This document shows positions 1 through 8,270 of a stretch of 49,482 nt of DNA, one piece after another. The stretch lies in contig JAFKMZ010000023.1 of the NCBI GenBank assembly GCA_017305055.1, positions 1-49,482 on the forward strand, in the 5' to 3' direction. The notes beneath the pieces are model-generated. The model was not told the DNA's origin and did not search any database. It was given only the letters and a program-made list of their open reading frames with translations. Within the stretch, counting starts at the first letter, position 1. Each line of letters begins with the position of its first letter. The translations under genes were made by a program, and so were the position numbers. This stretch comes from Lysobacterales bacterium. GTDB taxonomy: Bacteria > Pseudomonadota > Gammaproteobacteria > Xanthomonadales > Rhodanobacteraceae.

Positions 1-471
1 CTCCATGCCCGGCGAGCCGGCCGGCATGCCCGGCACGACGAGGCCCTTGGCATCGGACTTTTCAGCCAGGAGCCGCTTGATGTCCCGCGCCGGCACATGG
101 CCTTCGACGAAATAGCCGCCCACTTCGGCGGTATGGCACGAGCCCTTGCCGGCCGGGACGCCGACGCGATTTTTCACCGGGTCGAGGTTGTCGACATCGC
201 GCACCTCGACCCTGAAGCCGGCGGCACGCATTTGATCGACCCATGCGCCACAACATCCGCAACTGGCGTTCTTGTGCACCAGCATGACCGGGAGCGATGC
301 GTCCGGTGAGTTTGCTGTTGCGGCATGGGTTGTCGCGGAGGATGGCTGGCTGGACTGCGCATCGACGGGCTGGGTACAGGCACCAAGTGCGCTGAAGGAA
401 ACCACGGCGATTGCCGCAAACAAAACGTTTCTTGCATTCATGACTGGGATGCTCATTCGCTTCACGGTCAT
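1..471 (-). CDS. DUF411 metal-binding lipoprotein (3' end outside window)
   Basis: Partial gene; the reading frame runs off the left edge without a stop. The protein starts with a short hydrophobic export signal ending in a lipobox-like LGAC (Cys about residue 32), so it is probably a periplasmic lipoprotein. It then carries the DUF411 hallmark NASCGCCGAWV followed by a region rich in GxP and GCH-type residues. DUF411 proteins are small thioredoxin-fold-like proteins found almost only in copper/heavy-metal clusters; the CGCC is the presumed Cu ligand set. I chose the ATG at 471 because it overlaps the stop of the upstream cytochrome gene (ATGA) and has GGGAGC just before it; ATGs at 456 and 441 are in frame and possible. 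It is the last visible gene of the minus-strand cop operon. Confidence 0.85.
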   Translation of the reverse strand, partial: MTVKRMSIPVMNARNVLFAAIAVVSFSALGACTQPVDAQSSQPSSATTHAATANSPDASLPVMLVHKNASCGCCGAWVDQMRAAGFRVEVRDVDNLDPVKNRVGVPAGKGSCHTAEVGGYFVEGHVPARDIKRLLAEKSDAKGLVVPGMPAGSPGME

Positions 472-1592
472 GCTCCCGATACCGGTGTGGATTGCCACTG
501 GATGGACACGATCTTCCAGTCCTTGCCATCCTTCTTGAGGTTGAGTAGCTCGGTGCTGCGCAGTGTGGCCGGCTTGCCCTTGATCGTGGTCTGGATGTCG
601 CTCACGCTGCCGACCATGGCGGTGTCGCCCATCGGCATCGAGCCCAGCGAGACCAGGGTGATCTTCGCGTCCTTCAGGAAGGCGATGTCCTCACTGAGGT
701 GGCCGCTGGCATACGCTTCGCGCGACTGCACCTGGCCGCCTTCGCTGATGCTGACATCGGGTGCCAGCAACGCCAGCACGGCGGTGCGATCACCGCTGTG
801 CAGCGCCGTGTGGAACGCTTGCGCCACGGCCTCGGCCGCCGGCACCGCCTGGGCTTTCATGCCTTCCATCGACAATGGCGCCGCAACCGCAGGCGCCGCC
901 TCGGCATGTTCATGATCATGCCCGTCCGCAGCGGCCGCAGCGTGGCTGTGCCCGGACTCGGGCTTGGCAGGCATCTGCATGCCCGGCATGTCGGCCGCAC
1001 CGTGGGCGTCTTCGTCGGCGGCCCCGCCATGGCTGTGTCCACCCTTCTCACCCATGTCCATGTCCATGTCGTGATCTGCGGGAGCCCTGGCCACCATATC
1101 CTTGTATTGCGCCGACGTCATGTCGGGCAGCTTCTGCAGGAACGCGACCATGCTCCAGATGGTCGGATCGTCGTGGTTGACGCCCCAGGCGGGCATGCCG
1201 CTCATCTTGATGCCGTGCTTGATGATCCAGAACGCCTCCTGAGGCGCCACCCTGGCCTTGCTCAGGTTGGGAGGCAGTGGATACATGCCCTCGCGCTGCT
1301 CCGAATTCTCCACACCCGGCCGCAAATGGCACTGCGTGCACATCGCCGCGTACTGGCCAGCCCCCTTGAGTATCAACTGCGGGTCGTCGAGGTCAGGCAC
1401 GACGATGTTCCTGGAGCGCGCATGAATGGAGTTTTCACGCAGGGTCTGCATGACTGCGAACACAGGTTTGGTGTGGTGGTCATCGGCACCGATGTTGTAG
1501 ATACCGGAGTACACAAACGCGCCCGCGCCGATGGCCAGCACGCCCAGAACAACGGCGACGGTGATGCTGTGATGCTTGATGTGTTGTTTCAT
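468..1592 (-). CDS. Cytochrome c / NTF2-like (DUF4440) fusion, His/Met-rich linker
   Basis: A 374-residue exported or membrane-anchored protein. Residues 10-30 form one hydrophobic segment. A class I cytochrome c domain follows with the haem motif CTQCH at 85-89 and the likely Met ligand in SGMPAWG (about 131-137). Residues 172-235 are a linker packed with His, Met and Asp (DHDMDMDMG, GGHSHGG, GHDHEH) that looks able to bind copper. Residues 255-370 resemble a SnoaL/DUF4440 (NTF2-like) domain. It lies 12 bp after copB and overlaps the DUF411 gene by 4 bp, so it belongs to the cop operon. A role in periplasmic electron transfer coupled to copper oxidation is inference. The domain reading is by eye; the haem motif is certain. 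Confidence 0.82.
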   Translation of the reverse strand: MKQHIKHHSITVAVVLGVLAIGAGAFVYSGIYNIGADDHHTKPVFAVMQTLRENSIHARSRNIVVPDLDDPQLILKGAGQYAAMCTQCHLRPGVENSEQREGMYPLPPNLSKARVAPQEAFWIIKHGIKMSGMPAWGVNHDDPTIWSMVAFLQKLPDMTSAQYKDMVARAPADHDMDMDMGEKGGHSHGGAADEDAHGAADMPGMQMPAKPESGHSHAAAAADGHDHEHAEAAPAVAAPLSMEGMKAQAVPAAEAVAQAFHTALHSGDRTAVLALLAPDVSISEGGQVQSREAYASGHLSEDIAFLKDAKITLVSLGSMPMGDTAMVGSVSDIQTTIKGKPATLRSTELLNLKKDGKDWKIVSIQWQSTPVSGA

Positions 1593-1604
1593 GATGTATT
1601 CCCC

Positions 1605-2879
1605 TCAAAACCAGACACGGACGCCGGCCATGATCTGCCGGTCGAGAACGGGTTGATGATCCTGCCGCGCGTAGTCGGCCGTGGTGCCAACGCGACGCAC
1701 CCAGTTCACGCCGAGGTACGGCGCGAATTGCCGACGGATTTCGTAGCGCAGGCGTAGTCCGAATTGCACGTCGGACACGCCACTGCCGATCCGGCGCTGC
1801 GGATCGTTCTTGCCGTAGAGATTGATCTCCGCTTCCGGCTGCAGGATCAAGCGTTGGGTGAAGAGCATTTCGTACTCGGCCCGCAGGCGTGCCGCGGTGC
1901 GCCCGTTGGCGCCCACATAGCCGGTCGCTTCCAGTTCAAACCAGTACGGCGCCAGGCCCTGCACGCCGAATGCGGCCCACGTGCGCCCGGGGCCTTCGCC
2001 GAAGTCGTGGCGCACACCCAGTTGCGTGCTCCAGAACGTGGCGATGTTGTGGTTCCAGAACGCTTCCAGGTCGCCGTCTTCCAGCTTGCCGCGGCTGCGC
2101 TCGCCTTCGGTGCGGACCCACAACTTGTTCTCGTCGTTGCCGTACCAGCCCTGGGCTTCCCAACTCTGGCCGTTGGCATCGCGACCGTGGAACGCCTCAA
2201 GTTGATCGATCAGAAGCATGCCAAATGGCGCGCTGCCGTGCATGTGCAACCCTTGTATGGGGCTGCCCGCGACGCCGTCGGAATAATCGTCACTGCGCGC
2301 ATCCGCTGGCGCGCTGCCACCCTGCATCGGGCCCATCGTCATGCCCGGCATCGAACCCATGTCTTGCACCGTACCGTGGTTCATGCCCGACATAGAGCCA
2401 TGGTTCATGCCGGACATACTGCCGTGATCCATCCCTTTCGTTGGCCCTGAATTCATACCGGACATCGAGTGGTGATCCATCCCTGACATATCGCCGGTGG
2501 ATGCCGCCGATGCGGCGGGCCTGGCGGGCATCGGCATGCCCGGCATCGCACCGTGATCCATGCCAGGCATGGTGCTGTGATCCATGCCATCCATGCCGTG
2601 GGAAGCGGGTATCGACGAGGCCGGGACGGGCTTCTTCGTGGTCTTCTTGACGGGCGCTTTCGTCGCCGGTTTCGCCGTGCTGCTCGCGGTAGCCGGCATG
2701 GCCATACCAGGCATGCTGCCGTGATCCATGCCAGGCATGGCACTCATGTCCATCGACGAGGTGCTGCTGGACGCGGGCGTGTTCTGCGCCGTGGCCGCCA
2801 GGGGCAATGCCAGCAGCAGCGCGACCAGCAACGCGGAACACCGTGGAACGACTGGGGTGTTACGACGATTCCTGTTCAT
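1605..2879 (-). CDS. copB: Copper resistance protein B, outer membrane
   Basis: CopB is an outer-membrane beta-barrel that works with CopA in periplasmic copper sequestration. The 424-residue product begins MNRNRRN, has a signal peptide (residues 1-31, ending LAATAQ) and then about 150 residues of repeated Met/His-rich copper-binding units of the MPGMDHGSM type. The C-terminal half matches the CopB barrel: SPIQGLHMHGSAPFGMLLIDQLE, split here at about residue 215, then alternating aromatic strands, ending in RVWF with the terminal Phe typical of outer-membrane proteins. The ATG at 2879 overlaps the copA stop (ATGA), so the two are translationally coupled. The frame stays open far upstream of this ATG, but that extension is the shadow of copA. 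The Met-rich block is longer than in many CopB proteins. Confidence 0.93.
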   Translation of the reverse strand: MNRNRRNTPVVPRCSALLVALLLALPLAATAQNTPASSSTSSMDMSAMPGMDHGSMPGMAMPATASSTAKPATKAPVKKTTKKPVPASSIPASHGMDGMDHSTMPGMDHGAMPGMPMPARPAASAASTGDMSGMDHHSMSGMNSGPTKGMDHGSMSGMNHGSMSGMNHGTVQDMGSMPGMTMGPMQGGSAPADARSDDYSDGVAGSPIQGLHMHGSAPFGMLLIDQLEAFHGRDANGQSWEAQGWYGNDENKLWVRTEGERSRGKLEDGDLEAFWNHNIATFWSTQLGVRHDFGEGPGRTWAAFGVQGLAPYWFELEATGYVGANGRTAARLRAEYEMLFTQRLILQPEAEINLYGKNDPQRRIGSGVSDVQFGLRLRYEIRRQFAPYLGVNWVRRVGTTADYARQDHQPVLDRQIMAGVRVWF

Positions 2880-4669
2880 GACACCACCACCTCGCGGAAC
2901 ATGCCCGCCTCCATGTGATACAGCAGATGGCAGTGATAGGCCCAGCGACCAAGGTTGTCGGCTGACACGGCGTAGGTGACGCGCTGCGCCGGCTGTACGT
3001 TGATGGTGTGTTTGCGCACCTGGAATTGGCCGTCCGGACTTTCCAGCTCGCTCCACATGCCGTGCAGGTGGATCGGGTGGTTCATCATGGTGTCGTTGAC
3101 CAGCACGATGCGCAGGCGCTCGCCGCTGTTGAAGTGCACCGGCTTGGCGTCGGAGAACTTCACGCCATCGAACGACCAGATGAAGCGTTCCATGTTGCCG
3201 GTCAGGTGCAGCTCGATCTCGCGGCCGGGTTTGCGCGCGTCGATCGGGCCGCCAATGGTGTGCAGGTCGGCATAGGTCAGCACGCGCCGCCCGTTGTCGC
3301 GCAGGCCGGTGCCCGGATCGTCGAGGTTGGTGCGCGGCATATCCACATGCATGTCGACGCCGGGGCCGTACTCGGTACGGGCGTGGTGCACGACCGGCGC
3401 GGGTGTGGCCGTCATGCCGGCCATGCTGCCGCGACCCATGCCGGCATGATCCATGCTCCCGTGATCCATGCCGGGCATCGCGGCGTGTGGACTTCCGCCG
3501 GTACCGTGATCCATGTTGCCCATCGACATCGCGCCCATCATGTCCTGCATGTCGAGCCACACGCGCTTGTCCATGGCCGGTACTTCGGCGTGCATGCCTG
3601 CACGTGGCGCCAGCGTGCCGCGAGCGTAGCCGGTGCGGTCGATGGATTGGGCAAACAACGTGTATGCGCGTTCGTCCTGTGGCTCGACGATGACGTCATA
3701 GGTCTCCGCCACCGAAATGCGGAACTCGTCGACCGCCACCGGTTCGACGTCCTGACCGTCGGCCGAAATGACCGTCATTTTCAGGCCCGGAATGCGTACG
3801 TCGAAGATGGTCGATGCCGAGCCGTTGATGATGCGCAGGCGGATCCTTTCGCCGGGACGGAACAGCCCCGTCCAGTTGCCGGCCGGCGCAGTGCCGTTCA
3901 TCAGATAGGTATAGGTGTAGCCGGAAACGTCGCCCAGATCGGTCGGATTCATGCGCATCTCATTCCACATCTTGCGCATCGCCAAGGCCTGACTCAGCCC
4001 CTTCTCGCGCACGTCACGGAAGAAATCCGGCACCGTGGGCTGGGCGAAGTTGTAGTAATCGCTCTGCTTCTTGAGCTTGGCGTAGATGTGATCGGGATCC
4101 TCGTCGGTCCAGTCGCTGAGCATCACCACGTAATCGCGATCGGTCGGATGGCGATCCGGGCCGGCAGATTCGATCACCAGTGGGCCGTACAGGCCAGTCT
4201 GCTCCTGGAAACCCGAGTGCGAGTGATACCAATAAGTGCCGCTTTGCCGCAGCTTGAACTGGTAGAGAAAACTCTCGCCGGGGCCAATGCCGGCAAAACT
4301 GAGGCCGGGCACACCATCCATCTGAAACGGCAGAATGATGCCGTGCCAATGGATGGAGGTCGGCACGCGCAACCGGTTGGTCACGCGCAGGTTCACGCTG
4401 GTGCCTTCCTTCCAACGCAGAATCGGGCCGGGAATGCCGCCGTTGACGGTGGTGGCCAGACGCGTGGCCCCAGTGTAGTTGACCGGCGTCTCGGCAATGT
4501 CCAGCGCAAAGTCGGTACCACTCAACACGGTGTGCTGGCCCGGACTGGTCAATGCCCAGGCATTCGACGGACGCAGCAAGCCGAGGCCAGCTACAGCGCC
4601 GCCGATGGCAACGCCTTGCACAAAGCGGCGCCGCGACAGATCAGGCGGCGACGAAGAAAATGGATTCAT
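2876..4669 (-). CDS. copA: Copper resistance multicopper oxidase CopA, Tat-exported
   Basis: This is the periplasmic multicopper oxidase that oxidises Cu(I) and binds excess copper. The 597-residue product starts MNPFSSSPPDLSRRRF; SRRRFVQG (12-19) followed by a hydrophobic stretch is a twin-arginine signal. The type 2/3 copper ligand motifs are all present: HWHG (107-110), HSHS (149-152), HPIHLHG (531-537) and HCHLLYHME (579-587). A Met/His-rich insertion (MSMGNMDHG, AAMPGMDHGSMDH and similar) lies at about residues 380-430, as in plasmid-type CopA. The ATG at 4669 is preceded by GGGAGAGACCC, a good ribosome site, and follows the start of the homology; the frame extends further upstream but lacks a signal there. 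It overlaps copB by 4 bp. Confidence 0.95.
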   Translation of the reverse strand: MNPFSSSPPDLSRRRFVQGVAIGGAVAGLGLLRPSNAWALTSPGQHTVLSGTDFALDIAETPVNYTGATRLATTVNGGIPGPILRWKEGTSVNLRVTNRLRVPTSIHWHGIILPFQMDGVPGLSFAGIGPGESFLYQFKLRQSGTYWYHSHSGFQEQTGLYGPLVIESAGPDRHPTDRDYVVMLSDWTDEDPDHIYAKLKKQSDYYNFAQPTVPDFFRDVREKGLSQALAMRKMWNEMRMNPTDLGDVSGYTYTYLMNGTAPAGNWTGLFRPGERIRLRIINGSASTIFDVRIPGLKMTVISADGQDVEPVAVDEFRISVAETYDVIVEPQDERAYTLFAQSIDRTGYARGTLAPRAGMHAEVPAMDKRVWLDMQDMMGAMSMGNMDHGTGGSPHAAMPGMDHGSMDHAGMGRGSMAGMTATPAPVVHHARTEYGPGVDMHVDMPRTNLDDPGTGLRDNGRRVLTYADLHTIGGPIDARKPGREIELHLTGNMERFIWSFDGVKFSDAKPVHFNSGERLRIVLVNDTMMNHPIHLHGMWSELESPDGQFQVRKHTINVQPAQRVTYAVSADNLGRWAYHCHLLYHMEAGMFREVVVS

Positions 4670-4848
4670 GGGTCTCTCCCACATGCCCGCAGGCAACCTC
4701 AACAAGCCGGCTCGCAACCCCCACAGCGAAAACAATTTGCATCAGGGCAAAAAGCGTGGGTGTTCGAGCATCCGCTACCGATCGCAGCCGGGGCATTGCG
4801 CGATCGGCAACGACCACGCGAGCACATCCGGCCAACAGCGAGGGGGAA

Positions 4849-5262
4849 TCAGACGGCAGGTGGGCGCAACGGCGGCGCGGCCGCCAGCGCAGGTGCATCG
4901 AGCAAACGCGGCGTGGCGTAAATCGCAGCGAACGCCATTGGGCCAATCGCAACCGCCATGATCGGCGCCAGCGCGGCGGCACACATCGCCGCGCAAGTGC
5001 ATTGATTGCCGGCCATGCCGCCACAGCAATCGGTCCGGTCAGCACAACCTGTGTCGTTTCCCGTCACCATCGGCATCGACGCTGCATCATGGCAGTGCAT
5101 GTCGATGACAGCCGACGTGGCCCCCGTCGCATCGGCACCAGCCATGGCGTGCATACCCATTGGCGCGGCAGCGACGGCATTGACGACCAGCATCAGCCAC
5201 GCCAGCACGCCCATCGCGCGAAGGCGACGTGAGCGGGCGAGCTGGCGAAGTGAGAGCGTCAT
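4849..5262 (-). CDS. Small Cys-rich exported protein, CopL-like
   Basis: A 137-residue protein with an N-terminal signal/anchor (about 14-33). A segment rich in Met, His and Cys follows: Cys at about 57, 73, 79, 80, 88, 90 and 94 in a DCCGGMAGNQCTCAAMC-type cluster. The tail is Ala/Pro-rich. In Xanthomonas and Stenotrophomonas a protein of this size and make-up, CopL, lies just upstream of copAB and is needed for copper-inducible expression; here it lies 179 bp upstream of copA on the same strand. I assign it by position, size and Cys pattern, not by a clear sequence match. It may instead simply be a periplasmic copper buffer. No strong ribosome site precedes 5262. Confidence 0.62.
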   Translation of the reverse strand: MTLSLRQLARSRRLRAMGVLAWLMLVVNAVAAAPMGMHAMAGADATGATSAVIDMHCHDAASMPMVTGNDTGCADRTDCCGGMAGNQCTCAAMCAAALAPIMAVAIGPMAFAAIYATPRLLDAPALAAAPPLRPPAV

Positions 5263-5320
5263 CGGCGCAGCTTAACCGTGTGACCCGACACTCTCAACTC
5301 TGGATATGGATCCAGATGAT

Positions 5321-5650
5321 TTACGGCTTGCTGAAGCCCATGTGCAAGGTGATCTTGTCACCAGCTTTCAGGTTGGCCATCGCGGCCGGCGGGAAATGCA
5401 CCTTCAAAGCCATGCCTTCGGAAGTAACGTCGACCATGCCCGTCTTCGCATCTGCCGCCGTCACGGTCGCCGGCATCATGTGCATGCCCATCATGTTGCC
5501 GTGCATACCCTTCATGTCCGAGTGCATGGCGCCCATCTTGTTCATGCCGCCTGGGGGCGCGCTGTCCTGGGCCACGGCGACACCACTGATGGCCAGCGCG
5601 AGCCCCAATGAGCCGAGCATTGAAACGAGTGGTTTGCGAGAAATAATCAT
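5321..5650 (-). CDS. CusF-like periplasmic copper-binding protein
   Basis: A 109-residue exported protein. Residues 1-27 form a signal peptide (cleavage after VAVA). Residues 36-60 are Met/His-rich (MNKMGAMHSDMKGMHGNMM). The rest looks like the small OB-fold of CusF-family proteins (PF11604-like): VTAADAKTGMVDVTSEGMALKVHF, in two parts, then LKAGDKITLHMGF. CusF proteins ferry Cu(I)/Ag(I) in the periplasm to the CusCBA pump or to CopA. The ATG at 5650 has GGAG 7 bp upstream; the longer frame to 5683 adds MRLATHCWRRS without a ribosome site. This is the first gene of the minus-strand cop group, so the copper-responsive promoter should lie in 5651-5890. Confidence 0.78.
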   Translation of the reverse strand: MIISRKPLVSMLGSLGLALAISGVAVAQDSAPPGGMNKMGAMHSDMKGMHGNMMGMHMMPATVTAADAKTGMVDVTSEGMALKVHFPPAAMANLKAGDKITLHMGFSKP

Positions 5651-5989
5651 TGACCGTCTCCAACAGTGAGTTGCCAGACGCAACAGTGGGAGCCTGTGCC
5701 CATTCGTGTGAACAAAAGTTGAAGCTTGGCGTAACTCCGCGACCCACCTGACGAAGGAGATCCCTCGCTGCTCTCGTCTATCTCATACCACTCATCTCAA
5801 CCCGACAGAAGATCAGCACAATCGCACCGTCAAATAATCCTCACAGGCCACGACGGTTTTGCACAGCTCGGCGCGGCAGCGTCGGGACGTGTCGGAAGTA
5901 GGACCCGCAGTTTCGAAAGTTGATTGTTACTCGGGATCAATTCCGAAGGGTTTTCCCACATTCAGTCGACCACGATCGAAAAGAGTTCG
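5651..5989. promoter_or_regulatory. Intergenic region between cop operon start and ATPase remnant
   Basis: About 340 bp with no convincing gene. It must hold the promoter of the minus-strand cop genes, because the first of them starts at 5650. I see no clear two-component cop box or MerR-type dyad, and no copRS or cueR gene lies nearby, so the regulator of this operon is not identified in the window. Confidence 0.4.
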
Positions 5990-6351
5990 GCGGCTGGCAC
6001 CGCCATGGGCACGGGCACCGACGTCGCGATGTCGAGCGCCCAGATCACCTTGATCAAGGGCGACCTGCGGGCATCCTGCGCACACGGAAGATCTCCCAAG
6101 CCACGGTGGCCAACATGAAGCAGAACCTCACCTTCGCGTTCCTGTACAACGCGTTGGGGGTCCCGGTTGCGGCTGGGGTGCTCTACCCCTGGTTCGGGAT
6201 ATTGTTGAGTCCGATGGGCGCGGCACTCGCAATGAGCCTGAGCTCGGTGTCCGTGGTGGGCAACGCCCTTCGCCTGGCGAAGTCCTCCGCGGTTCCGGCT
6301 GGGCTGACGACGACGGCACCGGACCAGGCCCCGGGCCTGGCCCGGATTTGA
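5990..6351 (+). pseudogene. 3' remnant of a copper P1B-type ATPase, frameshifted
   Basis: Two overlapping frames together spell the C-terminal end of a CopA-type copper ATPase. The first reads [25 protein letters not shown] (about 5996-6070). The second resumes with [20 protein letters not shown] and [19 protein letters not shown] to the stop at 6351. The break falls in a G run at about 6069, where the family expects GDLRG; losing one G explains it. The catalytic DKTGT and the metal-binding CPx motif are absent, so only the hinge and the last two membrane helices remain. It lies between two copper operons facing away from each other and marks an older rearrangement. An intact, different copper ATPase is encoded at 21853-23919. 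Confidence 0.85.
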
Positions 6352-6395
6352 TCTGTATCAATTGCACTGGCTCCGGCAAGAGGTAAGCTCAAGCG

Positions 6396-6818
6396 ATGAT
6401 CCGCCTTCGCCATCGGAAATGGTTCCAGCGCACCGTCCTCGTCGCGATGGCGGCGCTGCTCTGGTCCCAATTCGCGCTGGCCGGCCACGGCGGCTGCCTG
6501 GATATGCTTGGCCCATCAACCGCAGTCGCGGCCGCCGCCGAGGGCTCCCGTCACAGCCACGGTCACGGCTGCGACGCCGAGCTTCCTTCGGCGGACAAAC
6601 CGCTGTGTGCCGCGCATTGCACCGAGGGTGACGTCTCGACGGACAGTGGGCGCATCCCCCCGGTCCCCCCCCTGTTTGCCGGAGCATGGCTCCCTTGGTT
6701 CGCGGTGGTTGACATCGCGGACGGCGTGCCGGTGGCCACGTCCATCTGGGTCGACTCGCCGCCCAGACCCGCCTGGAACCGCCCGACCGCCCATCCAGCG
6801 GCCCTCCTGCTGATCTGA
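6396..6818 (+). CDS. Small exported Cys/His protein ahead of cusCBA
   Basis: A 140-residue protein of unknown function. Residues 11-30 form a signal peptide (VLVAMAALLWSQFALA). The mature part has scattered Cys (CLDM, GHGCDAEL, LCAAHCTE) and His (RHSHGHG), then a Pro-rich tail ending HPAALLLI. Short proteins of this architecture commonly precede cus/czc-type RND operons in Xanthomonadaceae, and this one lies 129 bp before the outer-membrane component gene on the same strand. A periplasmic metal-binding or sensing role is inference. GAGGTAAG about 9 bp upstream may be the ribosome site. No homologous family name is recognised. Confidence 0.65.
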   Translation: MIRLRHRKWFQRTVLVAMAALLWSQFALAGHGGCLDMLGPSTAVAAAAEGSRHSHGHGCDAELPSADKPLCAAHCTEGDVSTDSGRIPPVPPLFAGAWLPWFAVVDIADGVPVATSIWVDSPPRPAWNRPTAHPAALLLI

Positions 6819-6947
6819 TGCCCGAACGCTGACTGCTCCGCACGTCCTGTGCGGCGCAGTGCTGTGCGTTCGTGCCGTGCTGCGCCACGGCATGTGCTTC
6901 TGCCCTCGTCCGAACGACCTGCGTCGCGTCGGCCCAAGGACACTGAC

Positions 6948-8270
6948 ATGCCATTCCTGCTCAACCGATTGCAGGCCAAGCGCCTGCACCCTCGCCCCCT
7001 GTGCCACCCCGGGCACGCGCTACGGCACCTGATGCCCTGCCTGCTCGCCGGTGCCCTATGGATCCTGGCGCTGCCGGCGACCGCCACCGAGCCCGCCCCG
7101 GGACACAGCCTCGAATCCATCCGTACCTGGGTCCTCGAACACAACCCCGAGCTGCGGGCACTGGATCTCGAAGCCCAGGCCGCCGAGGCACGGATCCTGC
7201 CCGCCGGCGCCCTGCCCGATCCGTCGGCGTCCGTGGATTTCCGCGGCCTGGACCCTGACAAGCCCTGGCGCACCCCCGATGCCGGCCGCCAAGTCGACTA
7301 CGCCCTGCGCCAGCGCTTCCCGCTCTGGGGCAAGCGCGGCCTGGCGCGGACCGCAGCCAGCCAGGACGCAGTTGCGGTCGGGCTCGATCGGATCACTGCG
7401 GCGCGCGACCTTCTGGCTAGCGCCGAAGCGGCCTACACGCGCTTTTGGCACGCCGACCAGGCCGTCACCGTGCTCGATCGCCGCATCGTCCTGCTCCGCC
7501 AGATCGAAGAGATCGCCAGCGTGCGCTACGCCTTGGGCCGGGCGGCGCAGCAGGACGCGATCCGCGCCCAGGTCGAGCAGACCAGCGTCCAGCGCGAGCG
7601 GATCGAGCGCATCGCCGCCAAACAGGAAGCTGCCGCCACGTTGAACGCCGTGCTGGGGCGTCGCTCTGACGCGCCGCTGGCCACTCCCGCCGGAGCGCCC
7701 AGCCTCTTCGTCCGCAGCACCTCGCTGAGCGAGGCGCTGGACGGCGCGGATGCACATCCGGCGGTGCGGTCGCAGCAGGCCCGCGCCGAGGCTGCCCGCA
7801 CGAATGTGGTGCTGGAGCGTCGCAAACGGTTTCCCGACATCACCGTTGGCGTGGGCGCGATGCAGTTCGGCAACGGCATCGAAAGCACCGCGCTGATGCT
7901 GGAGGTGGAGATCCCGTTTCAGCAGCGCGCCCGCCGTGAACGCGAACGCGAATCGCGCCTGCTCGAAGAAGCCGCGCTGGCCCGCAGGGACGCCACGCTC
8001 CGGACCGTCGAGGAGCAGGGCGCCTCCGCCTGGGCGCAGTGGACCAGTGCACGCGAACGCCGCGGGCTGATCGAGAACACGCTGCTGCCGCAGGCGGACG
8101 CCACCTGGCAGTCCGCGCTGGCCAGCTATCAGGTCGGTGAAGTCGACTTCGGAACGCTGCTTGGAGCACTTAATGAATGGCAGGGCGCCGACCTCGCACG
8201 GGTCGATGCGCTGCGTGACGAACTGTTGGGCGCCGCCGCCGTGCGCGCCATCGAAGGAGAGATCCGATGA
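6948..8270 (+). CDS. cusC: TolC-family outer-membrane component of the heavy-metal efflux pump
   Basis: Outer-membrane channel of a CusCBA/CzcCBA-type tripartite metal exporter. The 440-residue product has a signal region (about 25-47, ending LPATATE). It then shows the typical OEP pattern of long amphipathic helices: ESIRTWVLEHNPELRALDLE near the start, LPDPSASVDF, then a repeat of the fold in the second half with heptad-rich stretches such as ARRERERESRLLEEAALARR. The ATG at 6948 has AAGGA 7 bp upstream; an ORF extension to 6849 is rejected because it lacks a signal and a ribosome site. The stop overlaps the adaptor start by 4 bp. The symbol follows the CusA type of the pump; czcC would be the alternative. 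Confidence 0.88.
   Translation: MPFLLNRLQAKRLHPRPLCHPGHALRHLMPCLLAGALWILALPATATEPAPGHSLESIRTWVLEHNPELRALDLEAQAAEARILPAGALPDPSASVDFRGLDPDKPWRTPDAGRQVDYALRQRFPLWGKRGLARTAASQDAVAVGLDRITAARDLLASAEAAYTRFWHADQAVTVLDRRIVLLRQIEEIASVRYALGRAAQQDAIRAQVEQTSVQRERIERIAAKQEAAATLNAVLGRRSDAPLATPAGAPSLFVRSTSLSEALDGADAHPAVRSQQARAEAARTNVVLERRKRFPDITVGVGAMQFGNGIESTALMLEVEIPFQQRARRERERESRLLEEAALARRDATLRTVEEQGASAWAQWTSARERRGLIENTLLPQADATWQSALASYQVGEVDFGTLLGALNEWQGADLARVDALRDELLGAAAVRAIEGEIR

Noticed and set aside
1605-3560. 651-residue open frame spanning copB and upstream
   Set aside because: Only the part from 2879 is copB; the upstream part is an Arg/His-rich shadow of copA, and the signal peptide and ATGA overlap fix the start at 2879.
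3008-4921. 637-residue plus-strand frame opposite copA
   Set aside because: It is the antisense of copA; composition is His/Val/Ala-rich and has no family-like motifs.
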